The notes under the pieces: model-generated
Databases searched by the model: none
What the model was told of the DNA's origin: nothing
Seen by the model: the letters and a program-made list of their open reading frames with translations, nothing else
From: Alphaproteobacteria bacterium
Lineage (GTDB): Bacteria > Pseudomonadota > Alphaproteobacteria > Sphingomonadales > Sphingomonadaceae
Direction: 5' to 3'
Length of the DNA: 7,840 nt
Assembly (NCBI GenBank): GCA_018830415.1
Contig: JAHJSJ010000206.1
Location: 1 to 7,840 of the forward strand
Made by a program: the position numbers and the translations under genes
Shown: one piece after another, positions 1-6,921 of the stretch
How the letters are laid out: the number at the start of each line of letters is the position of its first letter
How positions within the stretch are numbered: the stretch's first letter is position 1

Positions 1-2079
1 GCCGTAGCCTGCCAGCACACAGAAATGATGCACTTCGCGCGCTTCGCCGGTTTCGACCACCAGTCCGGTCTGCATCCGCAGGCCCTGCCGCACCAAGTGG
101 TGATGCACCGCTGCGGTTGCCAGCAATGCAGGCATCGGCACGCGGGCCTCGCTCTGCGCGCGGTCCGATAGCACCAGAATATTGTGATCCTGCAGCACCG
201 CCTCGGTCGCGGCCCAACACATTTCCTTGATCGCCAGTTCGAGGCCATCAGTCCCGCTCGCGGCATCCCAGGTGATGTCGATGGTGGCGCAGCGGAACGC
301 GCCGTCCAGCGCCTCTTCGACCGAGCGGATCTTGGCCAGATCTTCGTTGGTAAGGATCGGTTGATCGACCTCCAGCCGCTTATGTGTCCCGGCGTCGCGG
401 CCAAGCAGATTGGGGCGCGGGCCGATCATGCTGGTGAGGCTGGTCACCAGTTCTTCGCGGATCGGATCGATCGGTGGGTTGGTGACTTGGGCAAAGTTCT
501 GCTTGAAATAATCATACAGCAAGCGCGCACGGTTCGACAACACGGCGATCGGCGTATCCGTGCCCATGGAACCAATCGGATCATCGCCGTCCACCGCCAT
601 TGGTTCAAGGAAGCGGCTGATGTCTTCCTGCGTGTAGCCGAACGCCTGCTGGCGCTCCATCAGCGTGGTTTCTTCAGGCGGGATCGCGGCAAGTTCGGGG
701 ACGATATCGGTAATGTCTTCCAGCTTGTACTGCGCCTGTGCCAGCCACTTGGCGTAGGACTGGGCATTGGCGAGGTCGGATTTCAGCTCGTCATCTTCGA
801 TGATCCGGCCCTGTTCCAGATCGATCAGCAGCATCTTGCCGGGTTGCAGCCGCCATTTGCGCACGATGTCTTCTTCAGCAAATGGCAACACGCCGCTCTC
901 CGAAGCGAGGCAGACGATGTCATCCTTTGTCACGCAGAACCGCGCCGGACGAAGGCCGTTGCGATCCAGCGTCGCGCCGATCTGGCGGCCATCGGTAAAG
1001 CATACTGCGGCCGGGCCGTCCCATGGCTCCATCAGCGCGGCGTGATATTCGTAAAACGCCCGGCGTGCAGGCGTCATCAATGCGTTGCCGCTCCACGCTT
1101 CGGGGATCAGCATCATCATCGCGTGGGCAAGGGAATATCCGCCTGCGATCAGCAGTTCGAGCGCATTGTCGAGGCAGGCCGTGTCCGATTGTCCGTGCGG
1201 GATGATCGGCCACATCTTGTCGAGATCGGGGCCGAGCAGGTCGCTTTCCATCGTGCGGCGGCGCGCGTTCATCCAGTTGACGTTGCCGCGCACGGTGTTG
1301 ATTTCGCCATTATGGGCGATAAACCGATAGGGGTGCGCCAATCGCCAGCTGGGAAAGGTGTTGGTGCTGAACCGCTGATGCACCAGCCCCAGCGCCGAAA
1401 CGCAATCGGGATTGCGCAGGTCGTCATAAAAACTGCCCACCTGGGTTGCCAGCAGCAGGCCTTTGTAAACCACCGTGCGGGTGGAACAGCTGGGAAGATA
1501 GGTATCGGTCAGACCGGGCAGTCCGTGTTTTTCGGCAAGCTGGGCGAGCGGGTTCTGCACCTGTTTGCGGATGGTCAGCAGCTTGCGTTCAAAGGCGTCC
1601 TGACCGACGCAGTTTTCACCGCGCGCGATCACCGCCATCTCGATCACCGGCATTGATGCGATCACCGCCGCGCCGAGGCCATCCATCGTGGTCGGCACCA
1701 GCCGCCAGCCGATAAAGCGCTGGCCTTCCTTGGCGGTGAAGGTTTCCATCCGCGCCTTGACGAAAGAGCGCGCGGCATCGTCCTGCGGCAGAAAGCACAT
1801 GGCGATCCCGTAATCGCCCGGCGCGGGCAGATCGTGTCCCTGCGCGTCGGCCCATTTGCGAATCAGCGGATCGGGAATCTGGATCAGCAGCCCCGCGCCG
1901 TCCCCCAGCAGCGGATCGGCGCCCACCGCACCGCGATGATCGAGCTTTTCCAGAATCTCCAGCGCCTGCGCGATGATGGCCTGACTTTTTTTGCCCTTGA
2001 TATGCGCAACCATGCCGACGCCGCAGGCGTCATGTTCGTTGGCGGGGTCATAGAGACCCTGGGAGGAGGGGTATCCCAT
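1..2079 (-). CDS. gltB: Glutamate synthase (GOGAT) large subunit, N-terminal part, cut by the left window edge
   Basis: This subunit makes glutamate from 2-oxoglutarate and glutamine, with electrons from its GltD partner. The frame reads without interruption for 693 codons from ATG at 2079 to base 1; the family is about 1,500 aa, so roughly 46% is present. After a short propeptide, Cys19 in HDACGVGMVAH is the expected N-terminal nucleophile of the class II glutamine amidotransferase domain (about residues 19-430). Further marks of that domain are HQRFSTNTFPSW (234-245), AHNGEINTVRGN (255-266), HGQSDT (295-300) and GATLDRNGLRPAR (368-380). The central domain begins near residue 475, with LSNRARLLYDYFKQNF at 514-529. 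The FMN/iron-sulfur domain and the C-terminal beta-helix domain lie beyond the window. The frame stays open upstream of 2079, but the next candidate start is a GTG about 20 codons earlier, so the ATG just before the family-like MGYPSSQGLYDP is preferred. No strong ribosome binding site is visible. gltD is not in the window. Confidence 0.97.
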   Translation of the reverse strand, partial: MGYPSSQGLYDPANEHDACGVGMVAHIKGKKSQAIIAQALEILEKLDHRGAVGADPLLGDGAGLLIQIPDPLIRKWADAQGHDLPAPGDYGIAMCFLPQDDAARSFVKARMETFTAKEGQRFIGWRLVPTTMDGLGAAVIASMPVIEMAVIARGENCVGQDAFERKLLTIRKQVQNPLAQLAEKHGLPGLTDTYLPSCSTRTVVYKGLLLATQVGSFYDDLRNPDCVSALGLVHQRFSTNTFPSWRLAHPYRFIAHNGEINTVRGNVNWMNARRRTMESDLLGPDLDKMWPIIPHGQSDTACLDNALELLIAGGYSLAHAMMMLIPEAWSGNALMTPARRAFYEYHAALMEPWDGPAAVCFTDGRQIGATLDRNGLRPARFCVTKDDIVCLASESGVLPFAEEDIVRKWRLQPGKMLLIDLEQGRIIEDDELKSDLANAQSYAKWLAQAQYKLEDITDIVPELAAIPPEETTLMERQQAFGYTQEDISRFLEPMAVDGDDPIGSMGTDTPIAVLSNRARLLYDYFKQNFAQVTNPPIDPIREELVTSLTSMIGPRPNLLGRDAGTHKRLEVDQPILTNEDLAKIRSVEEALDGAFRCATIDITWDAASGTDGLELAIKEMCWAATEAVLQDHNILVLSDRAQSEARVPMPALLATAAVHHHLVRQGLRMQTGLVVETGEAREVHHFCVLAGYG

Positions 2080-2343
2080 GGCAAAGTCCGATCTGTCAGA
2101 TGTCGACAGGTGCGTATGGTGGCGAAACGCCTGACGCACGCTTGGCGACGATTATTCCGGACAAGATTTGCCGCAGGCGGCCTACCTCACCCGATTTCGG
2201 GCTTCTCATGCCGACGCGAAGCGGGTTTGGCAATGGCTTTGCGCGAAGTATTATTTCTCGCAGAGGTATTCAAACTATCGTTAGATTGCGTAACCTGCAC
2301 CAGCTCGCCGGATTGCTTGCAGCTTTTGCGCCTATTACCCGGT
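2080..2343 (-). promoter_or_regulatory. Intergenic leader and probable promoter region of gltB
   Basis: This 264-bp gap separates gltB from the upstream same-strand membrane protein gene, long enough for gltB to have its own promoter. The stretch about 2241-2300 is clearly more AT-rich than its surroundings and includes TAATAC on the minus strand (2253 to 2248). The nearest -35-like hexamer, TTGAAT (2273 to 2268), is only 14 nt away, too short for a standard sigma-70 promoter, so no exact promoter is claimed. Small dyads are present: CCCGATTTCGGG at 2190-2201, and CTGTC/GACAG arms at 2093-2109, 14 nt upstream of the gltB ATG. I see no convincing gene here and no hairpin followed by a T-run that would end the upstream operon. 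Confidence 0.3.
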
Positions 2344-3243
2344 TCAGGCCGCGCCGCGCAGTCCTTGCAGCCGGGCGATAGCATCGCGCAGCGGCTCACC
2401 CTCAGGGGCCGCGCCGCGCTCCCCGCTCAGCGCCGCCAGCGCCTTCATCGCTTCGGCCAATGCGGCTTCGCGGGCGGCGATGTCGTGGCGGCTGCCTGCT
2501 GTGCCGGGGGCAGTGGTGCGGTGTTCGTGCAGCGCGCCAGCAAAGCGTTCGACCATCTGGATAACGCTCAATTCCTGCACCGGCATCGCGCGCAGACGTG
2601 TCAGCGCGGCGGTGCCGGGGCTCGCGGCTGGCGATGGGGGCGTGGCCGCCTCCGACTTGGGTGAGGGCTGGACAGGTTCCGTTTCGACGTGGGGTGCAAG
2701 CGTGGATGCGTCATCCGCAATCAGTGCGGGCGGTTCTTCAACCCACACCGCATTGCGGCCCGGCAGCTGCGCGAATTCCGCCAGATCAAGCGCACGCGGC
2801 GGCGGCAGGTCTGACGTTGGCACCTCCGCGTCCTCGACCAGCACAGGCGGGGCAAAGGGCATGGCCTCCAGCGGCTCGTCGAGGCTGGCGCTGCCAAGTT
2901 CGTGCTTGGGATCAATCGCGCGGACATGGCTTGCTGCGCGCGCGACGAGCGAGGGCGCATCGGCGCCGCCCCGTTCCGCACGGCTGGCGCGGCTGGCAAT
3001 CATGAACAGCGCGCCGCCAAGCAGCAATGCGCCGCCGATAGCCAGCACGATCTGCGCCCGCTGTCCAAGCAGCATCAGAACAGTGCCTTTGCTGAATTGT
3101 GCGATCAGGACAGGGGGCATGACCATAATCGAAAGACCGGCCAGCGCCGCCCCCCAGACACCAAGCATTGGTGCAAAGGCAGGATGTGACGACAGCTTGC
3201 GCGGCCTGCGCTGCGTTGGCTGATCCTGCTGCCCCGTGGTCAT
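2344..3243 (-). CDS. Hypothetical membrane protein with two N-terminal transmembrane helices
   Basis: I do not recognise this 299-aa protein. The N-terminus is basic (QRRPRK, 11-16) and is followed by two hydrophobic segments, about 24-50 and 63-83, with basic residues after the second (SRASRAER, 84-91). By the positive-inside rule this gives a membrane hairpin with both ends in the cytoplasm. Residues 92-210 are Ala/Pro/Glu-rich and look like a disordered linker. The last 90 residues (about 211-299) are predicted helical and less biased, with segments such as LTRLRAMPVQELSVIQMVERF and a second helix near 254-275. The C-terminus is not a PEP-CTERM sorting tail, since it has no terminal hydrophobic helix. 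ATG at 3243 is 7 nt after the stop of the glycosyltransferase gene, so the two are almost certainly one operon, possibly translationally coupled. A role beside that enzyme (scaffold or assembly factor) is inference from position only. Confidence 0.8.
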   Translation of the reverse strand: MTTGQQDQPTQRRPRKLSSHPAFAPMLGVWGAALAGLSIMVMPPVLIAQFSKGTVLMLLGQRAQIVLAIGGALLLGGALFMIASRASRAERGGADAPSLVARAASHVRAIDPKHELGSASLDEPLEAMPFAPPVLVEDAEVPTSDLPPPRALDLAEFAQLPGRNAVWVEEPPALIADDASTLAPHVETEPVQPSPKSEAATPPSPAASPGTAALTRLRAMPVQELSVIQMVERFAGALHEHRTTAPGTAGSRHDIAAREAALAEAMKALAALSGERGAAPEGEPLRDAIARLQGLRGAA

Positions 3244-3250
3244 TTGCGTG

Positions 3251-4513
3251 TCATCCCGCTGCTTGCGATGCGGCGCGTGCGCCGGACGTGCTGTTGCCTA
3301 GGCTTTGGGCTAACAAAAGATGGTAAACAGAAAGATAATTCTGCGCATTGGCGGCCCAATCATGGTGAGAGCGCACATGGGTTTCGGCGCGATTGCGCAT
3401 TGCGTCCCATCCTTCGCGCGCATCGAGCAGGCCAGCCAGCGCCGCAGCGCAGGCAGCGGGATCATCGGGCGCGAACAAGGTGCCGGTATCGCCATCGCTG
3501 ATCAATTCGCGGTGCCCCCCCACGCTTGATGCGGCCACCAGCCGCCGCTGCGCCATGGCTTCCAATGGCTTTAGCGGGGTGACAAGATCGGTCAGACGCT
3601 GCGCCTTGCGCGGGTAGGCGAGCACGTCGACCAGCGAATAGTATCGCTCCACCTGCCCATACGACACGCGTCCGGTGAAGATCACCGCGTCAGGATCAGG
3701 CAGCGCCGCCGCCGCCGCGCGCCAGCTATCCGCCATCGGCCCGGCGCCGACCAGCAATAGCCGCGCATCGGGATGCGATTGGCGCAGCAGGGGCATGGCC
3801 GCGATCAGATCATCCACACCCTCATAGGCGTAAAAACTGCCGATATAGCCGATCACCGGGGTATCCGGCGCGATCCCCAATGCCTCGGCCAGCGCATTGT
3901 CACGCGGAACTGGCTGGCCGAACAGCGACAGGTCAACGCCGTTGCGCATCACTGTGATCTTGCCCGGCGCAATGCCGCGCTGTGCCAGATCATCTTTCAG
4001 CCCTTGGCAGATGGTGAACAGCGCATCGGCGGTCTTCGCCACCCGCGTTTCCAGCGCGCGGGTCAGGCGGTATTTGATGCTGCCTTCGCTGCCGGTCAGG
4101 TTGCCGACTGCGGCATCTTCCCAGAAGGCACGGATTTCATAGACGAAGGGGATGCCCAGCGCGCGCGCTGCGCGTTGCGCCGCCGCGCCGCATAGCGCGG
4201 GCGAATGGGCGTGGATGATATCGGGCCGCCAGTCTGCCGCCAGCGCGCGGATTGCGCGGTCAAGCGCGGCAATCTCGCCCAGCTCGCGCAGTGCCGGCGG
4301 GCCTGCGGGAAGGCCTGCGGTGCGATGGAAGGTCAGACCATCGGCATTTTCAGGCGATCCGCCGCCAGCAGCTTCAAGATTATGCCGCTGCCCGGTAATC
4401 CCGCGCACCTCCAGCCCCAGCCCTTGCTGCGCCTTCAATATCGCGCGGGTGCGGAAGGTGTAACCGCTGTGGAGCGGCAGCGAGTGGTCAAGGACGTGGA
4501 GCACGCGGGTCAT
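3251..4513 (-). CDS. Glycosyltransferase family 4, exosortase A (XrtA)/PEP-CTERM-associated type
   Basis: This is a 420-aa GT-B fold enzyme that would transfer a sugar from a nucleotide-sugar donor during exopolysaccharide or glycan assembly at the inner face of the membrane. The N-terminal signature VLHVLDHSLPLHSGYTFRTR (4-23) is what I associate with the XrtA-system glycosyltransferase family (TIGR04063-like). Further acceptor-domain motifs are HAHSPALCG (101-109) and YEIRAFWEDAAV (125-136). The Rossmann-like donor domain follows: RNGVDLSLF (190-198), GYIGSFYAYEGVDDLI (222-237), VGAGP (255-259), VDVLAYPR (295-302), TPLKPLEAMA (312-321, with the conserved donor-site Glu318) and GGHRELISDG (332-341). 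No signal peptide or membrane helix is seen. It is the first gene of a minus-strand pair with the 299-aa membrane protein and diverges from the ligase unit. The family is well supported; the donor, acceptor and exact XrtA subfamily rest on remembered similarity. Confidence 0.88.
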   Translation of the reverse strand: MTRVLHVLDHSLPLHSGYTFRTRAILKAQQGLGLEVRGITGQRHNLEAAGGGSPENADGLTFHRTAGLPAGPPALRELGEIAALDRAIRALAADWRPDIIHAHSPALCGAAAQRAARALGIPFVYEIRAFWEDAAVGNLTGSEGSIKYRLTRALETRVAKTADALFTICQGLKDDLAQRGIAPGKITVMRNGVDLSLFGQPVPRDNALAEALGIAPDTPVIGYIGSFYAYEGVDDLIAAMPLLRQSHPDARLLLVGAGPMADSWRAAAAALPDPDAVIFTGRVSYGQVERYYSLVDVLAYPRKAQRLTDLVTPLKPLEAMAQRRLVAASSVGGHRELISDGDTGTLFAPDDPAACAAALAGLLDAREGWDAMRNRAETHVRSHHDWAANAQNYLSVYHLLLAQSLGNSTSGARAASQAAG

Positions 4514-4601
4514 GGCCCGTCACTTAGCGCAGATGTGCTTAACGCGGCGTCAACTGCATGCGCGTAAGCACGTCAGGTATCGCGGCCCGGAGCCACCTGA
4601 G
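4514..4601. promoter_or_regulatory. Divergent intergenic control region with an imperfect inverted repeat
   Basis: These 88 bp separate two divergently transcribed units, so promoters for both strands should lie here. An inverted repeat occupies 4535-4571: left arm GTGCTTAACGCG (4535-4546) and right arm CGCGTAAGCAC (4561-4571), pairing over 11 bp with one bulged A and a 14-nt centre. Its midpoint is about 40 nt from the glycosyltransferase ATG and about 49 nt from the small-protein ATG, a place where a repressor or activator could act on both promoters. On the minus strand TTGACG (4553 to 4548) resembles a -35 box, but no good -10 follows at 16-18 nt. On the plus strand GGAG at 4589-4592 is the ribosome binding site of the 4602 gene. 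The operator role is inference. Confidence 0.4.
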
Positions 4602-4871
4602 ATGATCGACTATTTTGCGCTAGCGCTGGGGCATGGCCTGATTGCCATTGCGTTGCTGCGGCTGGTGCTGCGCGATGGGCTTGATGTTGATCCGCTGATC
4701 AGCACGATCGCGGCCGAAACCGCCGAAATCCGCAAATCGGCGCGCAGTGCCGGGCGCAATGCGGCCCGCCGTGCGCAGGATGTGGGCGAGGTTGATGCCG
4801 AAGGCGACGGCGGCGAACGCCAAGGCATCATCACGCAGCCCCCGCGCAGACGGCCAGGCGGCGGTCCATAG
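4602..4871 (+). CDS. Small hypothetical single-pass membrane protein
   Basis: This 89-aa protein is not recognised. Its first 22 residues are hydrophobic (core DYFALALGHGLIAIALLRLVL, 3-23) and should form one membrane helix with the N-terminus close to the membrane. A charged, Ala-rich helical stretch follows (about 37-62, with EIRKSARSAGRNAARRAQ), then a polar Gly/Pro/Arg-rich tail (PRRRPGGGP). The frame stays open upstream to an ATG at 4512, but ATG at 4602 is chosen because GGAG sits 9 nt before it and because the longer version would run across the whole divergent promoter region and overlap the opposite start codon. The stop at 4869-4871 leaves 5 nt before the ligase ATG, so the two are co-transcribed and perhaps translationally coupled. 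Codon third positions are GC-rich, like the neighbours, which supports real coding. An accessory role to the ligase is inferred from position alone. Confidence 0.68.
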   Translation: MIDYFALALGHGLIAIALLRLVLRDGLDVDPLISTIAAETAEIRKSARSAGRNAARRAQDVGEVDAEGDGGERQGIITQPPRRRPGGGP

Positions 4872-4876
4872 AAACC

Positions 4877-6259
4877 ATGCTCGATCTCGCCTTCCTTGCT
4901 TTCATTGGATATGTGCTGGTGCTTGGCATCCGGCGCCCGTTTCTGTGGGTGTTGCTGTATGTCTATATCGACATCCTCGCCCCGCAGCGGATCGGCTATT
5001 CGATCATTGCCAGCCTGCCGGTTTCGCTAATCGCGTTCGCTGCAGCGTTTGGCGGGTGGCTGGCGCTGGATCGCAAACAAGGCGCGCGCTTTACCATCCG
5101 GCAAGGGTTGATGCTGGCGCTGCTGGCCTATTGCTGGTGGACCACCGGGAACGCCGATTTCCCTGCCGAGGCCGCGACCAAGTGGGATTGGGTGTGGAAA
5201 GCCTTGCTGTTTGCGATTTTCCTGCCGCTGACGCTCACAACCCGTGCGCGGATCGAAGGGCTGGCGTTGATGCTGGTGCTGTCGATTGCCACCATCGTGA
5301 TCGGCACGGGGATGAAGACCGTGCTGGGCGGGGGCGGGTATGAAAACCTCAAATTCTTCGTCAACGACAATAGCGGCATCTATGAAAGTTCAACCCTGGC
5401 GACGGTTGCGATCGGGCTGATCCCGATGATCTGGTGGTTTGTGCGCCATGGCACATTGTTCCGCCCGCACTGGGCGGTGACGGCGTTCGCGGCGGCGCTG
5501 ACCTTTGCCTGCCTGCTGGTCCCGATCGGAACCGAAGCGCGCACCGGATTGCTGTGTATCGCCGCGCTGGGCGTGCTGATGCTGCGTTATACCCGCCACC
5601 GCCTGCTGTTCATCGCTGGGGCGGGCGTGCTCGGACTGACCGCGCTGCCGTTTCTGCCGCAAAGCTATTACGAACGCATGGCGACCATCACTGCACCGGG
5701 CGGCGATGAAAGCGCATCGACCCGCGTGGCGGTGTGGCAATGGACGATTGATTACGTCGATGAAAAACCCTTTGGCGGCGGGTTCGATGCCTATCGCGGC
5801 AACCGTTTTTCCTATGTCATGCCGGTTAAAGAGGTCGCCGGAAACACCACCACGGTGGAATACCAGGAAGTGGTCGACGAAGGCCGCGCGTTCCATTCCT
5901 CGATCTTTGAAATGCTGGGCGAACAAGGCTGGCCGGGGCTGTTCATCTGGCTGGCGCTGCACGGACTGGGGCTGTGGCAGATGGAGCGCATCCAGCGGCG
6001 TTGGCGCGGGCGTGAGGATGAGGCGGAACGCTGGATCGCGCCGTTTGCGGCTGCCTTGCAGATGGGCGCGGTTATCTATCTTGTCGGCGCGCTGTTTCAG
6101 GGGATCGCCTACCAGCCGGTGATGCTGATGCTGGTCGGTTTGCAGATCGGGCTGCATTCCTACTGCAAGCGGATCGATTCGGCGCGGGCGCTGCTGGATC
6201 GCAGCCAGACGCGCAAGCAGGCGATCGGCGGCAAGACGCGCGGTGCCGTAACGGCATAA
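4877..6259 (+). CDS. O-antigen ligase-like protein, exosortase A-associated putative O-glycosylation ligase
   Basis: This is a 460-aa polytopic inner-membrane protein with about ten to eleven hydrophobic segments. It is expected to transfer or polymerise lipid-linked glycan on the periplasmic side. The N-terminal block, with FLWVLLYVYIDILAPQRIGY at 22-41, is typical of the XrtA-associated ligase family (TIGR03097-like, with a DUF5935-type N-terminal region). Features shared with the O-antigen ligase (WaaL/Wzy) superfamily are TEARTG (219-224, Arg222), the large periplasmic loop with STRVAVWQWTIDYV and PFGGGFDAYRG (281-308), and AFHSSIFEMLGEQGWPGL (338-355), where His340 matches the conserved catalytic-region histidine. 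Last helices lie near 387-425, followed by a basic cytoplasmic tail. ATG at 4877 lies 5 nt after the small membrane protein stop; the ribosome binding site is weak, consistent with coupling. Whether it glycosylates PEP-CTERM proteins or ligates exopolysaccharide cannot be told from sequence. Confidence 0.88.
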   Translation: MLDLAFLAFIGYVLVLGIRRPFLWVLLYVYIDILAPQRIGYSIIASLPVSLIAFAAAFGGWLALDRKQGARFTIRQGLMLALLAYCWWTTGNADFPAEAATKWDWVWKALLFAIFLPLTLTTRARIEGLALMLVLSIATIVIGTGMKTVLGGGGYENLKFFVNDNSGIYESSTLATVAIGLIPMIWWFVRHGTLFRPHWAVTAFAAALTFACLLVPIGTEARTGLLCIAALGVLMLRYTRHRLLFIAGAGVLGLTALPFLPQSYYERMATITAPGGDESASTRVAVWQWTIDYVDEKPFGGGFDAYRGNRFSYVMPVKEVAGNTTTVEYQEVVDEGRAFHSSIFEMLGEQGWPGLFIWLALHGLGLWQMERIQRRWRGREDEAERWIAPFAAALQMGAVIYLVGALFQGIAYQPVMLMLVGLQIGLHSYCKRIDSARALLDRSQTRKQAIGGKTRGAVTA

Positions 6260-6361
6260 TCGACGCCGTTGCGCTCCCCCCGATGATGCGCCATGACACT
6301 GCCGCACAAGCAGCGCGGCGGACACGGGATATCGCCTGCGCAAAAGCGAAGGAGAAGCCCG

Positions 6362-6811
6362 ATGACCCCGCAGGAATTGGCCGCCAAGGTTGGCGAGAAT
6401 ATCGGCACCAGCCAATGGGCCGAAATGAGCCAGGAACGCATCAACCAGTTCGCCGAGGCGACCGGTGATCACCAGTTCATCCATGTGAACGAAGACATGG
6501 CGAAGATGACCCCGTTCGGCGGCACCATCGCCCACGGCTTCCTGACCTTGTCGATGATCCCCTATCTCAGCGCGAACAGCGATATGCCGCGCATTGACGG
6601 GATCAAGATGGGCGTGAATTACGGCGGCAACAAAACCCGCTTCATCGCCCCGGTGCGATCGGGCAAACGCATTCGTGGTCACTGGAAACTGCTGGAAATG
6701 GTCGAAAAGCGCCCCGGGCAGTGGCAGCAGACGGTCGAAATCACGATCGAGATCGAAGGCGAGGAAAAGCCCGCGCTGATCTGCGAATGGATCACGCAGT
6801 TTTTCGTCTAG
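6362..6811 (+). CDS. MaoC family dehydratase (NodN-like, (R)-specific enoyl-CoA hydratase fold)
   Basis: This is a 149-aa single hot-dog domain enzyme that would add or remove water across the double bond of an enoyl-CoA. The catalytic dyad is visible in FAEATGDHQFIH (30-41): Asp36 and His41 match the hydratase-2 motif. It is followed by PFGGTIAHGFLTLSMIPYL (51-69), with the usual conserved Gly-His of the active-site helix, and by the substrate-side strands NYGGNKTRFIAPVRSGKRIRG (86-106). The wording is closest to the NodN-like branch of MaoC proteins. An ATG 23 codons upstream (6293) is in frame, but the start at 6362 is preferred: AAGGAG at 6349-6354 sits 7 nt before it, and the extra residues are low-complexity basic sequence unlike the family. 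The 102-bp gap after the ligase suggests separate expression. The physiological substrate is unknown; the thiolase downstream fits acyl-CoA metabolism. Confidence 0.92.
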   Translation: MTPQELAAKVGENIGTSQWAEMSQERINQFAEATGDHQFIHVNEDMAKMTPFGGTIAHGFLTLSMIPYLSANSDMPRIDGIKMGVNYGGNKTRFIAPVRSGKRIRGHWKLLEMVEKRPGQWQQTVEITIEIEGEEKPALICEWITQFFV

Positions 6812-6819
6812 AAAACCGT

Positions 6820-6897
6820 GTGAGTCCCCGCGAAGGCGGGGACCTCCCGCAAACTGGCACCTGATTGCCTGAGGCCCCCGCCTTCGCGGGGGCGCAC
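6820..6897. repeat. Inverted pair of REP-like palindromes (REPIN/BIME-like element)
   Basis: Two 27-nt units (6820-6846 on plus, 6897-6871 on minus) match at 24 of 27 positions and face each other across a 24-nt spacer. Each contains the same 16-nt core, CCCCGCGAAGGCGGGG, in opposite orientation, and each folds alone into a perfect 8-bp hairpin with a 4-nt loop: stem 6824-6831 with 6836-6843 (loop GAAG), and stem 6874-6881 with 6886-6893 (loop CTTC). Two of the three differences are compensatory, T-A at 6825/6842 becoming C-G in the other unit, so the hairpin is maintained. The units can also pair with each other, and the spacer holds a GGCA/TGCC mini-hairpin (6856-6859 with 6866-6869). The element fills the gap between the MaoC stop and the thiolase ribosome binding site. 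It may also stop or slow transcription, but no T-run follows either stem. Confidence 0.85.
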
Positions 6898-6921
6898 AAT
6901 TGAGAACTGAAGGATATCCCC

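Noticed and set aside
184..1656. A 490-codon open frame on the plus strand opposite gltB.
   Set aside because: The minus strand reads as an uninterrupted gltB with all amidotransferase motifs. The plus-strand protein has no recognisable domain and a composition rich in His, Arg and Gln, typical of antisense frames in GC-rich coding DNA.
2187..2399. A 70-codon minus-strand frame mostly in the gap upstream of gltB.
   Set aside because: It starts inside the end of the 299-aa gene in another frame, lacks a ribosome binding site and shows no recognisable sequence.
1834..2664. A 276-codon plus-strand frame running from gltB through the intergenic gap into the 299-aa gene.
   Set aside because: It overlaps two minus-strand genes antisense, shows no domain, and changes composition across the gap, as expected for a chance frame.
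3244..3501. An 85-codon plus-strand frame inside the glycosyltransferase gene, and several other short frames there.
   Set aside because: All lie antisense or out of frame within a gene with clear GT4 motifs, and none has a ribosome binding site or recognisable product.
4512..4601. A 30-codon upstream extension of the small membrane protein.
   Set aside because: It would start on top of the opposite glycosyltransferase start codon and consume the whole divergent promoter region; GGAG before 4602 supports the shorter form.
6293..6361. An N-terminal extension of the MaoC protein from ATG 6293.
   Set aside because: The 23 extra residues are basic and unlike the family, while an AAGGAG site at ideal distance marks 6362 as the start.
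6820..6897. The two hairpins as ordinary intrinsic terminators.
   Set aside because: Stems are strong, but neither is followed by a T-run on either strand, and the near-identical inverted arrangement with a matching foot fits a repeat element better. A secondary termination effect is still possible.
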